The translations under genes were made by a program, and so were the position numbers. The notes under the pieces were generated by a model. That model made no database searches. It saw nothing but the letters and a program-made list of their open reading frames with translations, and had not been told where the DNA came from. This document shows, one piece after another, positions 34,356 to 46,315 of a DNA stretch of 52,977 nucleotides. Each line of letters begins with the position of its first letter. The stretch's first letter is position 1. The stretch spans positions 1 through 52,977 of the forward strand of contig JAHXHN010000013.1 in NCBI GenBank assembly GCA_025656675.1. The letters are read 5' to 3'. Origin of the DNA: Candidatus Thiodiazotropha sp. (ex Codakia rugifera). GTDB lineage: Bacteria > Pseudomonadota > Gammaproteobacteria > Chromatiales > Chromatiaceae.

Positions 34356-35548
34356 CCAGTGTATTGCATCCACAAGCCTTTGATGCACGCGCCAGAAGAC
34401 CCAACCAGCAGGGTGTCGACTGGTGGCTGCTGGGTGCGTCGGTACTCCTGCTCAGTTTTGGTTTGGTGATGGTCTCTTCAGCCTCAATGACTGTTGGAGA
34501 TCGTTTGGCCGGGTCGCCTTTCTTTTATGTCTATCGCCATCTGTTTGCCATGCTACTCGGGGTGGTTAGCGGCTTGCTGATATTCCGTGTACCCATGGAT
34601 CAGTGGCGGAAGGCGGGGCCGCTTTTAGTCTTCCTCGGTATGTTGCTGCTGTTGTTACTGTTGGTGCCGGGTATAGGCAAGACTGTGAATGGGGCAACCC
34701 GTTGGATACCGCTGGGTGTCTTTAATCTACAAAGCTCAGAGTTCATGAAACTCTTCATGGTACTCTACATGGCCGGTTATCTGGTACGTCGTCAGGATGA
34801 GGTTGCACGCTCATTCTGGGGGTTTGCAAAGCCGATGCTTTTGCTTGTTATTACCAGTTCGTTAATCCTGTTACAACCGGATTTCGGTACCACTGTAGTG
34901 CTGTTTGCCACAGCCATAGGGATGCTTTTTCTCGGTGGCGTCGTACTCTACCAATTCGCCACACTGATTCTGTTTGCGGGTGTTGCCGGATGGGCACTGG
35001 TCTATTTCTCTCCCTATCGGTGGCAGCGCATGACCACCTACCTGAATCCCTGGGATGATCCGTTCAATACAGATTTTCAACTTTCCCAGGCACTGATTGC
35101 CTTTGGCCGTGGTGAGATCTCAGGGGTCGGTCTGGGGAACGGTATTCAGAAGCAGTTTTATCTTCCGGAAGCACATACCGATTTCATCATGGCCGTGGTG
35201 GGGGAGGAGTTCGGTTTGATCGGTACCCTCGGGGTGATTCTGCTGTTCGTCTTTATCACTTGGCGGGCGTTCCAGATCGGTGTCAAAGCAGAAGCAGTCG
35301 GGCAGCGTTTCTCAGCCTATACAGCCTACGGCCTCGGTTTGTGGATCGGGATGCAGGCATTCATCAATATAGGTGTGAATGTCGGTCTGTTACCTACCAA
35401 AGGTCTGACCCTGCCATTCATGAGCTACGGTGGCAACAGCATCATTGTGGCCTGCATGGTGATCGCACTGTTGCTGCGCATCGATGCCGAGTCTCGTCTG
35501 ATGGTAACTAAGCGTGGTAAGGGGAGGCGGTCATGGAGCCGCATGTGA
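34352..35548 (+). CDS. ftsW: Septal peptidoglycan polymerase FtsW (SEDS)
   Basis: A 398-residue SEDS-family glycosyltransferase with about ten transmembrane helices. It polymerises lipid II together with FtsI. Typical motifs are FGLVMVSSASM in the first helix, NGATRWIPLG, LLQPDFGTTVV, GLGNGIQKQFYLPEAHTDFI and FMSYGGNS. It overlaps the murD stop by 4 bases (ATGA). It ends with a basic tail ([12 protein letters not shown]) that overlaps murG by 16 bases. Confidence 0.96.
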   Translation: MTSVLHPQAFDARARRPNQQGVDWWLLGASVLLLSFGLVMVSSASMTVGDRLAGSPFFYVYRHLFAMLLGVVSGLLIFRVPMDQWRKAGPLLVFLGMLLLLLLLVPGIGKTVNGATRWIPLGVFNLQSSEFMKLFMVLYMAGYLVRRQDEVARSFWGFAKPMLLLVITSSLILLQPDFGTTVVLFATAIGMLFLGGVVLYQFATLILFAGVAGWALVYFSPYRWQRMTTYLNPWDDPFNTDFQLSQALIAFGRGEISGVGLGNGIQKQFYLPEAHTDFIMAVVGEEFGLIGTLGVILLFVFITWRAFQIGVKAEAVGQRFSAYTAYGLGLWIGMQAFINIGVNVGLLPTKGLTLPFMSYGGNSIIVACMVIALLLRIDAESRLMVTKRGKGRRSWSRM

Positions 35549-36612
35549 TGGTCATGGCCGGGGGTACCGGAGGGCATCTGTTTCCGGCACTGGCAGTGGC
35601 CGACTGGTTGAAACAACAGGGCTGCTGCATCACCTGGTTGGGAAGTCAGTCAGGCATGGAGACTCAACTCATACCTGAATACGGTTATCCACTTGAGACA
35701 CTCGAGGTCAAGGGGGTGCGCGGTACCGGTATCAAGCGTCGTTTGGCATCACCGTTCATCGTAACCAAATCCCTATGGCAGGCACATCGGGTACTTAAGC
35801 GGATCAAGCCCAATCTTGTTCTTGGCATGGGTGGGTTCGCTACAGGTCCAGGTGGACTCGCGGCAAGATTGATGCGAATACCCCTGGTCATTCAGGAACA
35901 GAATGCCACGCCAGGACTGACCAATCGTATTCTGGCGCGATTCGCGAGCAAAGTATTCGAAGCCTTTCCCGGAAGTTTTGGTGCTGAAGCGCAGGCAGAG
36001 ACCATTGGTAATCCAGTGCGCCACAATATCATTGCCCTGGAAGAGCCTGAAAAGCGCTTCACAGGGCGTCAGGGCCCTATAAATCTGCTGGTTCTCGGGG
36101 GTTCATTGGGGGCCCGGGCACTCAATCAAAGCGTACCTGAAGCTCTGGCTTTAATGCCTGAAAACCGACGACCGCTGGTACGTCATCAGGCCGGTGAGAA
36201 ACTCATCGATGAAACGCTCGACATCTATCGGAAGTTAAATGTGAAAGCAGAGGTGAAGGCCTTCGAAAAAGAGATGGCGGAAGCCTACGCTTGGGCGGAT
36301 CTTGTGATCTGTCGTGCCGGTGCTTTGACTGTTTCCGAGTTGGCGGCAGCTGGACTGGGTGCTGTGCTGGTCCCCTATCCCTATGCTGTCGATGACCATC
36401 AGACGCGCAATGCTGAATTCCTGGTGAATGCCGATGCCGCTCATCTTTTACCGCAACCAAGCCTGGATGGACGGAACCTTGCCCAGCTGTTGGGCAGTCT
36501 CTGTTCGAACAGAGAAACACTGCTGGCGATGGCCAAGGCAGCACGCAGTCTGGCTAGGCCGGATGCGGCGGCGCAGGTGGGACGTTACTGTCTGGAGATG
36601 ATGAAGTCATGA
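35533..36612 (+). CDS. murG: UDP-GlcNAc transferase MurG
   Basis: A 359-residue peripheral membrane enzyme that adds GlcNAc to lipid I to make lipid II. The N-terminal G loop is [41 protein letters not shown] and [13 protein letters not shown] follow, and [16 protein letters not shown] is the UDP-GlcNAc-binding segment. It starts at ATG 35533 inside the ftsW end. Confidence 0.96.
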   Translation: MEPHVMVMAGGTGGHLFPALAVADWLKQQGCCITWLGSQSGMETQLIPEYGYPLETLEVKGVRGTGIKRRLASPFIVTKSLWQAHRVLKRIKPNLVLGMGGFATGPGGLAARLMRIPLVIQEQNATPGLTNRILARFASKVFEAFPGSFGAEAQAETIGNPVRHNIIALEEPEKRFTGRQGPINLLVLGGSLGARALNQSVPEALALMPENRRPLVRHQAGEKLIDETLDIYRKLNVKAEVKAFEKEMAEAYAWADLVICRAGALTVSELAAAGLGAVLVPYPYAVDDHQTRNAEFLVNADAAHLLPQPSLDGRNLAQLLGSLCSNRETLLAMAKAARSLARPDAAAQVGRYCLEMMKS

Positions 36613-38048
36613 GTGAGCAACTGCGCCATCGATATGCCCCCAACAGCATGGGTCGCATGCGTCATATCCATTTTGTGGGTATTGGTGGAGCGGGCATGAG
36701 TGGTATCGCCGAGGTGATGATCAATCTTGGTTACCATGTATCCGGTTCTGACCAACGAGAAAGCAATGTGACGGCGCGGCTCATCCGATTGGGTGCTGAG
36801 GTCAAACTAGGACACAAGCAGGCGCATGTCAGCAATGTGGATGCTGTTGTCATCTCTAGTGCGGTGAAAGAGGACAACCCTGAGGTCGAAGCGGCTCGTG
36901 ATGCACGGATACCTGTCGTACCCAGGGCAGAGATGCTGGCTGAGATCATGCGCTTTCATTATGGTATCGCAGTGGCCGGTACCCACGGTAAGACCACGAC
37001 CACCAGTCTGGTAACCAGTATTCTGGCAGAGGCCGATCTTGATCCGACATTCGTCATTGGTGGCAGACTCAACAGCGCGGGAGCCAATGCCCGCCTGGGT
37101 GAAGGTGAATACCTGGTGGCCGAAGCGGATGAGAGCGATGCCTCATTTCTCTATCTGCAGCCGATGTTGGCGGTGGTGACAAACATCGATGCAGATCATA
37201 TGGCTACTTATGGCGGTGACTTTAACCGCCTGCGCAATACCTTTCTGGAGTTTCTCCATCACCTGCCTTTCTATGGTAGGGCAGTGATGTGCATTGATGA
37301 TGATGAGGTACGCAACCTGCTGCCTGAAATTACCAGGCCGATGACCACTTATGGATTCAGCGATGATGCAGATGTACAGGCAGTAGGAGTAACCAGTGAT
37401 GGTTTGAAAACGCATTTTACGCTGCATGCGGAAGCGCTTAAGGCACCTGTCCAGATCACGCTTAACCTGCCAGGTCGGCACAATGTTTTAAATGCCCTGG
37501 CAGCTATCTGTGTAGCCATGGAGCTGAATATAGAAAGTAACTTCATCCAGAATGCGTTGCAAAATTTTGCCGGAATAGGTCGACGTTTTCAGACCAAGGG
37601 TGACTGCCTGATGGGTGACAAACAGGTCATGCTGGTTGATGACTATGCTCACCACCCTCGGGAGATAGCCGCCACCCTGGCTGCTGTCCGTGACGGGTGG
37701 CCTGGGCGACGACTGTTACTGGCCTTTCAGCCGCATCGCTATTCCCGTACCCAAGAGCAGTTTGAAGACTTCGTCCAGGTACTGTCGAAGGCGGACTTAT
37801 TGGTATTGAGTGAGGTCTATGCCGCTGGAGAAGAGCCGATCCAGGGTGCAACAGGACGAGACTTGAGTCGTGCAATTCGTATCCGCGGTCAGGTCGACCC
37901 CGTGTTTATTGAACCACTGGAAGAGTTGCCGGATCTGTTACGGGGCTTGATCAAGGATGGGGATATTGTTTTGACCGTGGGGGCAGGCAGTATCGGCGCC
38001 ATCGCGGCGGAGCTGCCACAACGACTTTGTGAGGAGGTGGAACGATGA
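36609..38048 (+). CDS. murC: UDP-MurNAc:L-alanine ligase
   Basis: A 479-residue ligase joining L-alanine to UDP-MurNAc, the first step of stem-peptide synthesis. N-terminal motif [16 protein letters not shown] loop [12 protein letters not shown], then [10 protein letters not shown] and [13 protein letters not shown]. It overlaps murG by 4 bases and is followed by an unusual small ORF before murB. The length and motifs are normal. Confidence 0.96.
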   Translation: MSEQLRHRYAPNSMGRMRHIHFVGIGGAGMSGIAEVMINLGYHVSGSDQRESNVTARLIRLGAEVKLGHKQAHVSNVDAVVISSAVKEDNPEVEAARDARIPVVPRAEMLAEIMRFHYGIAVAGTHGKTTTTSLVTSILAEADLDPTFVIGGRLNSAGANARLGEGEYLVAEADESDASFLYLQPMLAVVTNIDADHMATYGGDFNRLRNTFLEFLHHLPFYGRAVMCIDDDEVRNLLPEITRPMTTYGFSDDADVQAVGVTSDGLKTHFTLHAEALKAPVQITLNLPGRHNVLNALAAICVAMELNIESNFIQNALQNFAGIGRRFQTKGDCLMGDKQVMLVDDYAHHPREIAATLAAVRDGWPGRRLLLAFQPHRYSRTQEQFEDFVQVLSKADLLVLSEVYAAGEEPIQGATGRDLSRAIRIRGQVDPVFIEPLEELPDLLRGLIKDGDIVLTVGAGSIGAIAAELPQRLCEEVER

Positions 38049-38226
38049 CGCAGACCCTTGATATGAAACGACTGCATCAAGGCTGTGGTGAATCACTTCA
38101 GTCCAATTTGCCGGGAATACCCCTTTTACAGCGGCCGGTGTCATCGGGTCACTCAGGTGAATCTGCTCAAGTGGCGGACAAGGCTCGGTCTATGCAGAGT
38201 CATCAACGGGATGAGAGTCGTTCTAA

Positions 38227-38230
<4 letters not shown>
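38045..38230 (+). CDS. Small unknown protein between murC and murB, 61 aa
   Basis: The frame opens with ATG overlapping the murC stop (ATGA), behind a very strong SD (GAGGAGG), and closes by overlapping the murB ATG (ATGA). The protein is polar, rich in Ser/Gln/Arg ([20 protein letters not shown]), without signal, helix or known motif. The double coupling in a compact cell-wall operon is the main reason to call it. It might be a true small divisome or cell-wall protein, or a leader that keeps ribosomes flowing into murB. Confidence 0.55.
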
Positions 38231-40852
<2,622 letters not shown>

Positions 40853-42088
40853 ATGACTAAACGAAGTGAGAAAAACCTCATCATCGGTCTCGATATCGGT
40901 ACCTCCAAGGTGGTAGCGATTGTCGGCGAGATCAAAGCAGATGGCGGGATCGAGATTATTGGTATCGGTTCCCACCCATCCCGTGGTTTGAAAAAAGGCG
41001 TGGTGGTGAACATCGAGTCCACTGTTCAATCGATACAGCGGGCCGTGGAGGAGGCCGAGTTGATGGCGGGCTGTGAAATCCATTCAGTCTACGCAGGTAT
41101 TGCCGGCAGCCATATTCGTAGCCTCAACTCCCATGGCATCGTTGCCATCAAGGATAAAGAGGTTACCCAGGGTGATGTGGAACGCGTGATTGATGCTGCA
41201 CGTGCCGTGGCGATACCGGCGGATCAGAAGATCCTGCACATCCTGCCACAAGAGTTCATCATCGATGAGCAAGAAGGCATTCGTGATCCGATCGGTATGT
41301 CGGGTGTTCGGCTGGAAGCCAGAGTCCACATGGTAACCGGTGCTGTCAGTGCTGCACAGAATATCGTCAAGTGTATCCGTCGTTGCGGGCTGGATGCGGA
41401 TGACCTGATTTTGGAACAGCTCGCTTCCAGCCATTCTGTATTGAGTGATGATGAAAAAGAACTGGGCGTCTGTTTGGTGGATATCGGCGGTGGCACTACC
41501 GACATCGCTGTCTTTACCGGTGGCGCAATCCGCCATACAGCGGTGATACCGATCGCAGGCGATCAGGTAACCAATGATATCGCTGTGGCCATGCGCACCC
41601 CGACTCAGCATGCCGAAGAGATCAAGATGAAGTACGCCTGTGCCCTGACTCAGCTTGCAACCAGCGATGAAACAATCGAGGTACCCAGCATAGGTGAACG
41701 TCCGCCGCGGAGACTGTCACGTCAGACGTTGGCAGAGGTGGTTGAACCCAGATATGAAGAGTTGATGACGCTGATTCAAGCCGAACTGCGTCGCAGCGGT
41801 TTCGAGGATGTCATTGCAGGCGGAGTGGTCCTGACCGGTGGTAGTTCGAAGATGGAAGGTGTGATCGATTTGGCGGAAGAGGTTTTTCACATGCCGGTAC
41901 GGCTTGGGGTGCCACATTATGTCAGCGGACTTTCTGATGTAGTGCGCAATCCAATCTATTCCACAGGCGTGGGATTGCTGTTGTTTGGTCAACGGAATCG
42001 TTCCCAGGGTGGGCACGAGTTGGCGAATGAAGGTGGATTGAAAGCAATTTGGGATCGTATGAAACATTGGTTTCAAGGCAATTTTTGA
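40853..42088 (+). CDS. ftsA: Cell division protein FtsA
   Basis: A 411-residue actin-like ATPase that tethers FtsZ to the membrane. Phosphate-binding and adenosine motifs are GLDIGTSKVVAIVGE, DIGGGTTDIAVF and LTGGSSKMEGVIDLAEEVF; the 1C domain carries ILPQEFIIDEQEGIRDPIGM. The C-terminal IWDRMKHWFQGNF is the amphipathic membrane-targeting helix. The start follows the ftsQ stop directly. Length is normal. Confidence 0.96.
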   Translation: MTKRSEKNLIIGLDIGTSKVVAIVGEIKADGGIEIIGIGSHPSRGLKKGVVVNIESTVQSIQRAVEEAELMAGCEIHSVYAGIAGSHIRSLNSHGIVAIKDKEVTQGDVERVIDAARAVAIPADQKILHILPQEFIIDEQEGIRDPIGMSGVRLEARVHMVTGAVSAAQNIVKCIRRCGLDADDLILEQLASSHSVLSDDEKELGVCLVDIGGGTTDIAVFTGGAIRHTAVIPIAGDQVTNDIAVAMRTPTQHAEEIKMKYACALTQLATSDETIEVPSIGERPPRRLSRQTLAEVVEPRYEELMTLIQAELRRSGFEDVIAGGVVLTGGSSKMEGVIDLAEEVFHMPVRLGVPHYVSGLSDVVRNPIYSTGVGLLLFGQRNRSQGGHELANEGGLKAIWDRMKHWFQGNF

Positions 42089-42142
42089 ATAGTAACGAAT
42101 GATTTTTAACCTGTTAGGCGCGACAGATTGAGGAGGTAGACA

Positions 42143-43321
42143 ATGTTCGAATTAATGGATACGCACAGTCAGAATGCTGTGATTAAGGTGATCGGTGTCG
42201 GTGGTGGGGGCGGAAATGCCATCAACCATATGCTGACCGGAGAGATTGAGGGTGTGGATTTTATCTGTGCCAATACTGATGCACAGGCACTGCGTAATAG
42301 TGAAGTGCGAACCCTGTTACAACTAGGCTCCGATATTACAAAAGGGTTGGGAGCTGGTGCTAATCCGGAGATTGGCAGACAGGCCGCGATGGAAGACCGG
42401 GATCGTATCGAGGAGGTATTGACCGGTGCGGATATGGTTTTTATTACCGCTGGGATGGGTGGAGGAACAGGTACCGGCGCTGCGCCTGTGGTTGCGCAAG
42501 TGGCCAAAGACCTGGGCATCTTAACGGTTGCAGTGGTCACCAAGCCGTTTGGTTTCGAAGGTGGCAAACGCATGAAGATTGCTGAAAAGGGTATGGAAGA
42601 ACTTGGTGGTCAGGTGGATTCACTGATTACTATTCCCAATGAGAAGTTGTTGGAAGTGCTGGGTAAGGAGATGAGTCTGCTGAACGCCTTCAAGGCTGCC
42701 AATGATGTGTTGCTGCATGCTGTTCAGGGTATTGCCGAACTGATCACTCGCCCTGGCCTGATCAATGTGGATTTTGCCGATGTGAAGACAGTGATGTCCG
42801 AAATGGGGGCAGCCATGATGGGTTCAGGTGAGGCATCAGGTGACAACCGCGCGCGTGAAGCTGCAGAACGGGCGATTCGTAGCCCCTTGCTGGAGGATGT
42901 CAATCTGGCTGGCGCCAAGGGAATCCTGGTGAACATCACAGCTGGGCTGAATCTGGCAATTGGCGAATTCGACGAGGTGGGTAATACCGTTCGTGAGTTT
43001 GCCGATGATGATGCCACTGTTGTGGTGGGTACAGTCATCGACCCGGATATGCAGAACGATATGCGGGTGACGGTGGTTGCAACCGGTCTGGGTGAGCGCG
43101 TCAAGGCGGAAATGCCACGGCCTCCCAAGGTGGAGGAACTCGCTCCGGTAAAACTGGTCGATTCCGAAGATCCTCAGGCCACACCGGACGACTATCGGGA
43201 ATTGGAAAGACCGACTGTGTTGCGTAACGGGCAGGCCAATCGCTCGACAGCTGCTGCAACGGCTGATGGCAATCTCGACTATCTGGATATCCCGGCATTC
43301 CTCCGTCGTCAGGCCGATTAA
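42143..43321 (+). CDS. ftsZ: Cell division GTPase FtsZ
   Basis: A 392-residue tubulin-like GTPase that forms the division ring. The N-terminal [13 protein letters not shown] and the tubulin signature GGGTGTG (about 107-113) bind GTP; the T7 loop is [11 protein letters not shown]. The C-terminal peptide [15 protein letters not shown] binds FtsA and ZipA. A 54-base gap and GAGGAGG precede the ATG, so ftsZ may also have its own promoter. Confidence 0.97.
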   Translation: MFELMDTHSQNAVIKVIGVGGGGGNAINHMLTGEIEGVDFICANTDAQALRNSEVRTLLQLGSDITKGLGAGANPEIGRQAAMEDRDRIEEVLTGADMVFITAGMGGGTGTGAAPVVAQVAKDLGILTVAVVTKPFGFEGGKRMKIAEKGMEELGGQVDSLITIPNEKLLEVLGKEMSLLNAFKAANDVLLHAVQGIAELITRPGLINVDFADVKTVMSEMGAAMMGSGEASGDNRAREAAERAIRSPLLEDVNLAGAKGILVNITAGLNLAIGEFDEVGNTVREFADDDATVVVGTVIDPDMQNDMRVTVVATGLGERVKAEMPRPPKVEELAPVKLVDSEDPQATPDDYRELERPTVLRNGQANRSTAAATADGNLDYLDIPAFLRRQAD

Positions 43322-43570
43322 GGCAGGCGACAGGGTTAAAAAACGGGGGGATGGATGACGAAATCGTTGCAAAATTGCAACATGTTGCATTTTGTGTTTC
43401 CGGAGAGCCCTCAGTTGGTGTAGAATTAGTTGACAATCGGTCGATGGTTGATCTTGGGCAACGCATGCAGGCTGGTGATGGTTGGGAGTTTCTCCGGCCT
43501 TTCGCTTGTGTTAGCATGCGCGACTTTTGCGCCTTAATGGCGCGCGCTACAGCTAGGGAGCTGAAAGTCA

Positions 43571-44488
43571 ATGATTTGGCAACGTACGTTGAAGAACGTT
43601 ATACGCGCCACGGGTGTGGGGCTGCATACAGGGGAGAAAGTCTACCTCACCCTGCGTCCGGCGGCTCCAGATACGGGGATCGTTTTCAGACGTGTCGATC
43701 TCGATCCACCGGTCGAAATACGCGCCTGCGCTGAAAATGTTGGTGATACACGACTCTCCAGTACCCTGGTCCAGGATGGTGTTCGGGTTTCTACTGTGGA
43801 ACACCTGCTGTCTGCCCTAGCTGGACTGGGTATCGACAACGCCTTTGTCGATGTCAGTGCTGCAGAGGTGCCGATTATGGATGGTAGCGCCGGCCCTTTT
43901 GTCTTTCTTTTGCAATCGGCTGGTGTTGAGGAACAAAACAAGGCCAAACGTTTTATTCGTATCAAACGCAAGGTCGAAGTAGAGGAGGGCGACAAGCGCG
44001 CCAGCTTCGAGCCCTTTGATGGCTTCAAGGTCTCTTTCTCTATCGATTTCGACCATCCGGCATTCAAAGAGCGCTCCCAGTTTGCAACAGTTGATTTCTC
44101 ATCTACCTCTTTTGTGAGAGAGGTCAGTCGTGCACGAACCTTCGGTTTTCTGCGTGACATCGAGATGTTGAGGCAGAAAGAGCTGGCCCTCGGTGGTAGC
44201 CTGGACAATGCAGTGGTTGTCGATGATTACCGGATTATGAATGACGATGGTTTGCGCTACGAAGATGAGTTCGTGAAGCATAAAATCCTTGATGCTATTG
44301 GTGATCTCTATCTTCTGGGACATAGCCTGATCGGTGCTTTCAGTGGCCACAAGTCGGGGCATGCCCTGAACAATCGTCTACTCAGGGAATTGATTAATCA
44401 GCGGGATGCCTGGGAGGAAATTACCTTCGATGAACCGGAGGATGCGCCCATCTCTTACATGCAGCCAGCCCATCTCACTATCTCCTGA
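43571..44488 (+). CDS. lpxC: UDP-3-O-acyl-N-acetylglucosamine deacetylase
   Basis: A 305-residue zinc enzyme for the committed step of lipid A synthesis. Zinc ligands are His about 78 ([15 protein letters not shown]) and H237/D241 ([10 protein letters not shown]), matching E. coli positions. The catalytic His region is [18 protein letters not shown]-terminal [16 protein letters not shown] is family-typical. It is 250 bases after ftsZ, on the same strand, and is followed by a strong terminator, so it closes the dcw cluster as in E. coli. Confidence 0.96.
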   Translation: MIWQRTLKNVIRATGVGLHTGEKVYLTLRPAAPDTGIVFRRVDLDPPVEIRACAENVGDTRLSSTLVQDGVRVSTVEHLLSALAGLGIDNAFVDVSAAEVPIMDGSAGPFVFLLQSAGVEEQNKAKRFIRIKRKVEVEEGDKRASFEPFDGFKVSFSIDFDHPAFKERSQFATVDFSSTSFVREVSRARTFGFLRDIEMLRQKELALGGSLDNAVVVDDYRIMNDDGLRYEDEFVKHKILDAIGDLYLLGHSLIGAFSGHKSGHALNNRLLRELINQRDAWEEITFDEPEDAPISYMQPAHLTIS

Positions 44489-44514
44489 CTGCAACCAAAC
44501 TGACAGGTCCTAAG

Positions 44515-44546
44515 TAAAAAAGGCTGCTTCCATGCAGCCTTTTTTA
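44515..44546. terminator. Bidirectional intrinsic terminator
   Basis: AAAAAAGGCTGC-TTCCAT-GCAGCCTTTTTT is a perfect GC-rich stem flanked by A and T runs on both sides. It ends lpxC (+) and the DUF721 gene (-), which converge here. Confidence 0.93.
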
Positions 44547-44975
44547 GTCTTCACTATGTTGACTGAGTCTGAGTATGGCTTCCTTGAGCGCTTTGTCATC
44601 GATGGATGCTGCTGCTTGACGCAGCTGTTTACTGCTTTCCCGACTTAGTTTTATTTTCTGTTTTTGCTTTTTGCTGAATGGGTTAGCAGTGTTGCTGGGT
44701 AAGATGCGTGTGCGCACCCGGTCCACTGTCACACCATTCTCCCGCAATTGTCTTTGTAGTTGGGGCAACAGGTAGCGGAAACGACTGGCCCAAACGGGAG
44801 AGACGACGAATAGACTCAGGATTCCATCTTGCAGTACAGCCGCTTTCAGTTGGGTCTCCAGTGGTGTAGGTAGGTAGCTTTTTATCTGCTGGTAAAGTGC
44901 CTTTTGGGCAGACAATCTTTTCCCGAGCATGGCGGGCGCCACATGTGTGGCAACAATTTTTGAGATCCTATCCAT
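44544..44975 (-). CDS. DUF721 / DciA-like protein
   Basis: A 143-residue protein from ATG 44975 (MDRISKIVATHVAP); a longer frame to 45062 is not supported. DUF721 is DciA-like: about residues 30-110 hold the conserved region with SLFVVSPVWASRFRYLLPQLQRQL, and the last 45 residues are basic (KKQKQKIKLSRESSKQLR). DciA proteins help load replicative helicase in bacteria lacking DnaC/DnaI. In many gammaproteobacteria a DUF721 gene lies between lpxC and the M23/secA genes, as here. Divergent from M23. Confidence 0.8.
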   Translation of the reverse strand: MDRISKIVATHVAPAMLGKRLSAQKALYQQIKSYLPTPLETQLKAAVLQDGILSLFVVSPVWASRFRYLLPQLQRQLRENGVTVDRVRTRILPSNTANPFSKKQKQKIKLSRESSKQLRQAAASIDDKALKEAILRLSQHSED

Positions 44976-45097
44976 CGGCTGAGCATAGTGCAGGCAGTAA
45001 TAAAAAAAAATCACATTTCGCCTAGAAAGTGATAAAGTTCGAAGGTTTTTGACCGACAACAAAGCATATATAAGCGCAAAATTACCTAATTTAATCG

Positions 45098-46030
45098 ATG
45101 AATATCATATATTTACGCGGAATAGGACAAACTTGTAGTACGGCATTGCAATGCCTGCGTGTCTCAATTGTGGTAGGGATTGTGGCAATTTTCGGCCTGG
45201 GTATGACCTGGGTCGGCTATCAGATTGGTGTCGGTGACACAGAGTTTCCCGAGCACCAATTGGTAGCAAGTCTGAAGCAGACCTTTGCCAAGGAACGTCA
45301 GCTTTTAAATGACGCCAAGACTGATACCCAGGGAGGAATAGATGCCTTGGCTATCCGTGTCGGTCAACTCCAATCACAGCTATTGCGTCTGGATGCTTTA
45401 GGCGAACGACTGGTTGATATGGGTGGACTCGATAAAAACCAGTTCAGTTTTGACACGCCGCCTGCTTTGGGTGGTCCGGAAGCGATTCAGACACGCAGCC
45501 AGCAATCGGCCCTGCCAGAACTTCTGCAGGAGATGGAGCACCTGGAACAGATGGTCGAATATCGCCAGCAACAACTGATGCTGCTTGAAGACCTGATCAT
45601 GAATTCGAACCTGGAAGACTCTGTTCACCCTACGGGCAGACCGGTACAGAAAGGCTGGATCTCCTCCTACTTCGGTATGCGTAATGATCCTTTCACGGGT
45701 AAGCGCACAATGCATAAGGGGATGGACTTTGCCGGAAAGGATGGTTCTGGTGTTGTCGCGGTTGCTGCTGGTGTCGTGACCTGGGCTGGGGATCGTCATG
45801 GTTTTGGTAAACTGATAGAGATCAATCATGGCAAGGGTTACATAACCCGGTATGGACATAATAAGGAGATTCTGGTGGGAGTTGGTGATCGTATAAAACA
45901 GGGTCAGGTTATTGCTGAGATGGGTTCTACCGGAAGATCCACTGGACCTCATGTCCATTTTGAAGTGGTTCGCAACGGCAAGACGATTGATCCCACAAAA
46001 TATATCCTCACCAAGCGTAATCAGGGATGA
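45098..46030 (+). CDS. M23-family metalloendopeptidase (LytM-like)
   Basis: A 310-residue protein. The N-terminal membrane anchor is at about 18-42 (RVSIVVGIVAIFGLGMTWVG), a coiled-coil follows (about 60-185, LVASLKQTFAKERQLL and LEQMVEYRQQQLMLLEDLI), and the C-terminal LytM domain is at about 195-300. Zinc ligands are in KRTMHKGMDFAG (H-x3-D) and GPHVHFEV (H-x-H). It probably cuts peptide crosslinks of peptidoglycan or activates amidases during division. Its place upstream of secA is common in gammaproteobacteria. Confidence 0.9.
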   Translation: MNIIYLRGIGQTCSTALQCLRVSIVVGIVAIFGLGMTWVGYQIGVGDTEFPEHQLVASLKQTFAKERQLLNDAKTDTQGGIDALAIRVGQLQSQLLRLDALGERLVDMGGLDKNQFSFDTPPALGGPEAIQTRSQQSALPELLQEMEHLEQMVEYRQQQLMLLEDLIMNSNLEDSVHPTGRPVQKGWISSYFGMRNDPFTGKRTMHKGMDFAGKDGSGVVAVAAGVVTWAGDRHGFGKLIEINHGKGYITRYGHNKEILVGVGDRIKQGQVIAEMGSTGRSTGPHVHFEVVRNGKTIDPTKYILTKRNQG

Positions 46031-46143
46031 GTTCTTTTATATCCTTGTAACCTATTGATAATAAATTGGTTTGATGGCGCTCTCCAGGGTCGGTATGACA
46101 TCGACTGAACCACTAGGAGATGACTTAAATAATACTCTCTGAG

Positions 46144-46166
46144 TCTGTCAAAATCACATTGACAGA
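46144..46166. promoter_or_regulatory. Perfect inverted repeat upstream of secA
   Basis: TCTGTCAA-AATCACA-TTGACAGA has 8-base arms and a 7-base spacer. The right arm contains TTGACA, a perfect -35 element, with a weak -10 (GGACTA) 17 bases downstream. It may be an operator over the secA promoter or, less likely, an end hairpin for the M23 gene. Confidence 0.45.
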
Positions 46167-46315
46167 TTTCTCGATTGAAAAGGACTATTTTTTACCGCCA
46201 TGAAATGCATATTGGCGCAAATACCGATCACACGCTTTGTAAGCCCATCCTTCTGCAATTCAACCGCTTGCTGTATGATCCCAAAATTTCGCATCTCTGA
46301 CGGAAACACCGATTA

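Noticed and set aside
43351-43734. 127-codon frame across the ftsZ-lpxC gap
   Set aside because: Its second half runs inside lpxC in another frame, and the first half has no family resemblance or RBS that would outrank lpxC's own leader.
45050-45080. TTGACC...TATAAG as a promoter for the M23 gene
   Set aside because: Spacing is only 14 bases, too short for a sigma-70 promoter.
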